This document shows, one piece after another, positions 60,697 to 64,000 of a stretch of DNA of 64,000 nucleotides. A program made the translations under genes and the position numbers. The first letter of the stretch is position 1. Each line of letters opens with the position of its first letter. The stretch lies in contig JAFQXN010000006.1 of assembly GCA_017406905.1 (NCBI GenBank), positions 280,626-344,625 of the forward strand. Reading direction: 5' to 3'. The notes below the pieces were generated by a model that searched no databases, was not told the DNA's origin, and was given only the letters and a program-made list of their open reading frames with translations. The DNA is from Candidatus Saccharimonadota bacterium. Its GTDB lineage: Bacteria > Patescibacteriota > Saccharimonadia > Saccharimonadales > Saccharimonadaceae.

Positions 60697-61749
60697 ATGA
60701 AAACTATTCGCGATATAAATCTGAAAAACAAAACCGTACTCGTACGCGTAGATTATAATGTACCACTAAAAGATGGCGCTATCACCGACGATCTTCGCAT
60801 CCGCGCTAGCCTACCCACTCTAGAATTTCTTCGCAAAAAAGGTGCCAATAAAATCATCCTCATTTCACATCTCGGCCGCCCGGAAGGCAAAGATAAATCT
60901 CTCTCTCTTCAGCCAGTTGCAAAATCCCTTAATAAGCTCATTCCAAACGTCACTTTTATCGACGATGTTTCCGGTCCCGATGTTGAATCTGCCGTAGAAA
61001 AGCTCAAAAATGGCGCCATTCTTCTCCTCGAAAATCTCCGCTTCTACCCCGGCGAAGAGGCCAATTCCGATGATTTCATCCGCGAAATCATTGATTCTAC
61101 CGGTGCAGATGTCTACGTGCAAGATGGCTTCGCTGTTATTCACCGCGCCCACGCTTCTACTGATGCCGTCAAAAATCATCTTCCAGTTTATGCGGGACTT
61201 CTTCTAGAAAAAGAAATCCAAAACCTCAACTCCGCCATCCAAAATCCCAAATCACCAGTTCTACTCATCATCGGTGGCGCCAAAGTCGAAGACAAACAGC
61301 CCCTCATCGAAAAATTCACCAACATTGCCGACCAAATCGTCGTAGGCGGCAAAATCGCCGCCGACGGCTACCAAGCAAAACACCATAAAATCTACGTCGC
61401 CGAAGATTTTGACGAAAACGCCGAAGGCCAAAAGCTCGACGTTGGCCCAATTTCCACCGCCAAAATCGCAAATTTCATCACTGACGCCCAAACCATCATC
61501 TGGAATGGCCTTCTCGGCTACGCCGAAGACCCCACCTACGCCACCGCTTCTACCATTACCGCAGAACTAATTGGCGAAAACGATCATGCCACTACTATCA
61601 TCTGTGGCGGTGACACCACCGGTTTCGTAGAAACCCTCATGCGAGATCACCCCAATCTCCACTACTCACTCGTCTCCACCGGTGGCGGCGCAGCGCTAGA
61701 ATTTTTACTCGGTAAACCTCTCTCGGGCATCGAAGCTCTGCAAAAATAA
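60697..61749 (+). CDS. pgk: Phosphoglycerate kinase, short form
   Basis: Makes ATP from 1,3-bisphosphoglycerate. 350 residues, shorter than the usual 390-415. VRVDYNVPLKDGAITDDLRI, SHLGRPEGKDKSLSL, LLENLRFYPGEEANSDDF, GGAKVEDKQPLIE and the ATP-side GGGDTTGF-like CGGDTTGFVETL and STGGGAALEFL are present. Convergent with pyk, 6 nt apart. Confidence 0.95.
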   Translation: MKTIRDINLKNKTVLVRVDYNVPLKDGAITDDLRIRASLPTLEFLRKKGANKIILISHLGRPEGKDKSLSLQPVAKSLNKLIPNVTFIDDVSGPDVESAVEKLKNGAILLLENLRFYPGEEANSDDFIREIIDSTGADVYVQDGFAVIHRAHASTDAVKNHLPVYAGLLLEKEIQNLNSAIQNPKSPVLLIIGGAKVEDKQPLIEKFTNIADQIVVGGKIAADGYQAKHHKIYVAEDFDENAEGQKLDVGPISTAKIANFITDAQTIIWNGLLGYAEDPTYATASTITAELIGENDHATTIICGGDTTGFVETLMRDHPNLHYSLVSTGGGAALEFLLGKPLSGIEALQK

Positions 61750-61755
61750 GTCTAG

Positions 61756-63192
61756 CTATATTCTGCGCACTTTGATTGTATCCGTACCGGTTTTCTCATT
61801 ATCACCCGACACAATCACTGCCAATAAATCTTTCTCGCCTTCTTTCGTACGCAAATATTCAGATTTCTTTAGCTCCACCGCTAAATCATACCCAAAATTC
61901 TCCGAATATGGCCGCATAAACGCCGCATTTGCATAAATCAAAGCTAATTGATTAGCAACCCGCGGATTAGCAGTCACAGAAATTATCGGCACATTTGGTC
62001 TCTGTGCCGCCATCGTAGTCGCCGTTACACCAGAAGCCGTCTGGCAAATCATCACGTCCGCATCTATATTTTCTGCCATTCTTGCCGCTGCATTAGAAAT
62101 AGCGTCATACACTTCCGACTTTTCGCCTACCGGCAATTTAGAAATCGGCGCCACTCGTGAATGATTCTGCGTATATAGAATCACTTTTTTCATTTCTCTT
62201 ACCGTCTCAAGCGGGTACTTACCGTTCGCCGTCTCATCCGATAACATCACCACATCAGCACCCTGCACCACCGCAGTTGCCACATCAGACACCTCAGCTC
62301 GCGTCGGCTCCGGATTTTCCACCATCGAAGACAGCATCTGCGTCGCCACAATACAAAGCTTTGCGTGCGCCCTGCACATCGCAATCAATTTGCGTTGCAC
62401 TATTGGCACCACCTCAGCACCAGCCTCTACCGCCATATCGCCACGTGCCACCATAATTCCATCTGAAGCCTTAACAATTTCCTCCAAATTGTTGTCACTC
62501 TCAATCGCTTTTTTAGTCTCTATCTTTGCAATTACTTTCGCCGTTGAGCCATAAGATAGCAAAATCTGTTTCAATTTTCCAATATCACTCGCATTCTGTA
62601 CAAAGGATAATGATACATAATCATAATCACACCCCGCACCATACTCAATATCCGCCAAATCTTTCTCCGTCAAAATATCACCGCCAAAATCTGTATCTGG
62701 CAAATTTAGACCTTTCTTTGACATAATAAAACCATCGTTCAATATTTCTACCTTAATAGCAGTCTCCGACATTATCTCAGATACCCGTGATTTCACTTTC
62801 CCATCAAACATCGAAAGCGGCTCGCCCACCTTCACTTTCTCTGCCAAATTATACTGCACCGGCACAGCATATCCGCCATCATGTTCAAACCCCACTGCTG
62901 ACTCTAAAATCACCTCGTCTCCAGCTTTCAAATCCAAATGATTATCGCGTAACATCCCCAACCTGATTTTCGGACCTTGCAAATCCTGCAAAATCGCCAC
63001 TGATTTACCTTTTTTTACCGCCGCCGCACGAATCCATTTTATCTGCTGATCGCGCTCCTCATTCGAACCATGCGAACAGTTCAGCCTACACCCATTCACA
63101 CCGGCCATAATTATATCTTCAATCATCTCTGCCGTATTGGTCGCCGGCCCAATTGTTGCTAAAATTTTTGTTCTTTTAAATAACTTGCTCAT
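61756..63192 (-). CDS. pyk: Pyruvate kinase
   Basis: 478 residues. RTKILATIGPATNTAEMIED, LNCSHGSNEERDQQI, ILQDLQGPKIRLG, the active-site VIAKIETKKAIESDNN and GIMVARGDMAVEAGAE, and a C-terminal domain. It makes ATP and pyruvate. The start codon is 6 nt behind a TGG-TAATAT box. Confidence 0.96.
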   Translation of the reverse strand: MSKLFKRTKILATIGPATNTAEMIEDIIMAGVNGCRLNCSHGSNEERDQQIKWIRAAAVKKGKSVAILQDLQGPKIRLGMLRDNHLDLKAGDEVILESAVGFEHDGGYAVPVQYNLAEKVKVGEPLSMFDGKVKSRVSEIMSETAIKVEILNDGFIMSKKGLNLPDTDFGGDILTEKDLADIEYGAGCDYDYVSLSFVQNASDIGKLKQILLSYGSTAKVIAKIETKKAIESDNNLEEIVKASDGIMVARGDMAVEAGAEVVPIVQRKLIAMCRAHAKLCIVATQMLSSMVENPEPTRAEVSDVATAVVQGADVVMLSDETANGKYPLETVREMKKVILYTQNHSRVAPISKLPVGEKSEVYDAISNAAARMAENIDADVMICQTASGVTATTMAAQRPNVPIISVTANPRVANQLALIYANAAFMRPYSENFGYDLAVELKKSEYLRTKEGEKDLLAVIVSGDNEKTGTDTIKVRRI

Positions 63193-63198
63193 AATTAT

Positions 63199-63207
63199 AT
63201 ATTACCA
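63199..63207 (-). promoter_or_regulatory. Extended -10 promoter, leaderless pyk
   Basis: Minus strand TGGTAATAT, 6 nt, ATG. Confidence 0.55.
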
Positions 63208-63221
63208 TAAGTCTAAACGTA

Positions 63222-63230
63222 TGATAAGAT
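63222..63230 (+). promoter_or_regulatory. Extended -10 promoter, leaderless gene at 63237
   Basis: TGATAAGAT, ATAAAC, ATG. Confidence 0.6.
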
Positions 63231-63236
63231 ATAAAC

Positions 63237-63764
63237 ATGGCTCATACTAAAAACAATCCTTTTTCTCACACCGCACGCTCACGTCGTGCCAATTCGTATC
63301 ACAGCTCATCCCTTCATTCTTCCAAGACTCGCCTCTCTTCAGGTTTTGAATCCACTTCTTCCAAATCTCCTGCCCAAAAAATCATTTTCACAGTCATCTT
63401 ATTAAATTTTATCATCGTCGGTATCGCGCTCATTCTCACTCCATACCTTAAATCTGAATACATCGTCAAATCTCAAATTTCCAGCCTAGCCACAGATTAT
63501 TATGAAAACTATCTTTACAGCAACTTCACCGATTCCGGTAAATTCGCCAATCTTGATGCCGCCATGAATAAATATGCCACCCACGGCTTCGCTAGAATCA
63601 CTCTGCGCCAACTCCTGCTCCATAATCAACTTCAAAACACCAGCACTGCTTCCTATCTTCTTGAACATTGTGACGATAGCGCTACTTTTGTTCAATTCTT
63701 CCCAGAATCACCTTATTCCCAGTCTGACTACCGTACCGAATACACCTATTCTTGCAATTTTTAG
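63237..63764 (+). CDS. Hypothetical membrane-anchored protein, 175 residues
   Basis: A Ser/Arg/His-rich cytoplasmic N-terminus (1-47) precedes one membrane span (about 48-70, IIFTVILLNFIIVGIALILT) and an outer domain of about 100 residues with two Cys (CDDS and the YSCNF end), a possible disulfide. No recognised fold. Leaderless start; the tRNA-Glu -35 box lies at its end. Confidence 0.65.
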   Translation: MAHTKNNPFSHTARSRRANSYHSSSLHSSKTRLSSGFESTSSKSPAQKIIFTVILLNFIIVGIALILTPYLKSEYIVKSQISSLATDYYENYLYSNFTDSGKFANLDAAMNKYATHGFARITLRQLLLHNQLQNTSTASYLLEHCDDSATFVQFFPESPYSQSDYRTEYTYSCNF

Positions 63765-63780
63765 GGCTTTTTGCTATAAT
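63752..63780 (+). promoter_or_regulatory. Promoter of tRNA-Glu
   Basis: TTGCAA (63752-63757), 17-nt spacer, TGC-TATAAT (63775-63780), 10 nt before the tRNA. Confidence 0.75.
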
Positions 63781-63790
63781 AATACCGCAC

Positions 63791-63865
63791 GGTCTCGTAG
63801 TATAACGGTTAGTACATCGGGTTTTCATCCCGACAACGCGGGTTCGACTCCCGCCGAGATCACCA
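63791..63865 (+). tRNA. tRNA-Glu (anticodon UUC)
   Basis: 75 nt with encoded CCA; acceptor GGTCTCG/CGAGATC, anticodon loop TTTTCAT in TCGGG/CCCGA. A perfect 8-bp hairpin (63866-63883, GACCGAGA/TCTCGGTC) abuts the CCA and may mark the 3' end for processing. Confidence 0.95.
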
Positions 63866-63908
63866 GACCGAGATTTCTCGGTCAAACGCCCAAGAACTAG
63901 TGGTTCAA

Positions 63909-63942
63909 GAGGTTTCTTCCATCTGTAAGAGACCTCATTTTT
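63909..63942 (+). terminator. Terminator after tRNA-Glu
   Basis: GAGGT-TCTT/AAGA-ACCTC stem with one mismatch followed by ATTTTT. Nothing further is recognised between here and the right edge. Confidence 0.6.
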
Positions 63943-64000
63943 GTTGTTGATTTCTAGGTTCGTAAATAGATTTCGGGCTAATTGGTCCTTTTGCCAAGAA

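Noticed and set aside
1..64000. CRISPR arrays, prophage or insertion sequences
   Set aside because: No regularly spaced repeats, cas genes, transposases, integrases or phage structural genes were seen; the lysozyme-like domain at 49700-50700 is part of a secreted multidomain enzyme.

Overview
This window looks like part of a Candidatus Saccharibacteria (TM7, CPR/Patescibacteria) chromosome. The supporting signs are short housekeeping proteins, a reduced ribosomal protein operon, many single-span membrane-anchored hypothetical proteins, large secreted wall-active enzymes, and an arginine deiminase cluster of the kind described in host-associated Saccharibacteria. A complete RF2 with an intact SPF tripeptide, and ordinary TGA stops throughout, argue against the recoded lineages (SR1, Gracilibacteria). 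The taxonomic call is an inference from gene content, not from a marker tree.

Layout. 1-390: the start of a secreted beta-helix-type protein. 580-7134: one minus-strand ribosomal operon (L3, L4, L23, L2, S19, L22, S3, L16, S17, L14, L24, L5, S14, S8), without S10 in front, without L29 between L16 and S17, and closed by a terminator after S8. 7381-18916: mostly minus-strand core genes (prfB, M16 peptidase, secA, hpf, serS, rsmA, a G5/lysozyme-like secreted protein), with dus and murD on the plus strand. 18980-19150: a probable small RNA. 19345-20641: an oxidative folding pair. 20705-24902: rarA, a DUF4282-like membrane protein, tRNA-Phe/Val/Lys, hisS and ppa. 25000-40746: a long minus-strand series (glyS, a cytosolic histidine kinase and receiver, recO, xseAB, a flippase-like protein, L27, a TrmG10-like methylase, tyrS, rnhA, clpP, clpC, galU, gpmI). 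40800-46053: arginine deiminase pathway (arcB-arcA-transporter, with divergent arcC). 46048-47172: pgi. 47750-54636: tRNA-Leu, then a four-domain secreted wall hydrolase flanked by two paralogous membrane-anchored proteins, then an M1 aminopeptidase. 54638-64000: ftsH, three tRNA-Pro genes, uvrD, an HTH-MurA fusion, pgk, pyk, a membrane protein and tRNA-Glu.

How it works together. The core genes cover translation, protein export and turnover, part of glycolysis (pgi, pgk, gpmI, pyk) and peptidoglycan precursor steps (murA, murD). The arginine deiminase cluster can make ATP and ammonia from arginine supplied by a host. The secreted hydrolase module, the G5/lysozyme-like protein and the left-edge adhesin-like protein are the best candidates for contact with a host cell wall.

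Main discoveries. (1) A promoter architecture used by about two dozen genes: an extended -10 box (TGN-TATAAT) placed so that the start codon lies only 6-7 nt downstream, implying leaderless mRNAs, while -35 boxes are mostly poor. (2) Palindromic elements inserted in frame into uvrD, rarA and tyrS, with similar palindromes between convergent genes; this resembles the Rickettsia palindromic elements. (3) MurA fused to an N-terminal XRE-type helix-turn-helix. (4) The wall hydrolase with SGNH, lysozyme-like and two cysteine-peptidase-like domains between paralogous partners. (5) A CIRCE-controlled leaderless clpC, several structured leaders and an unassigned small RNA.
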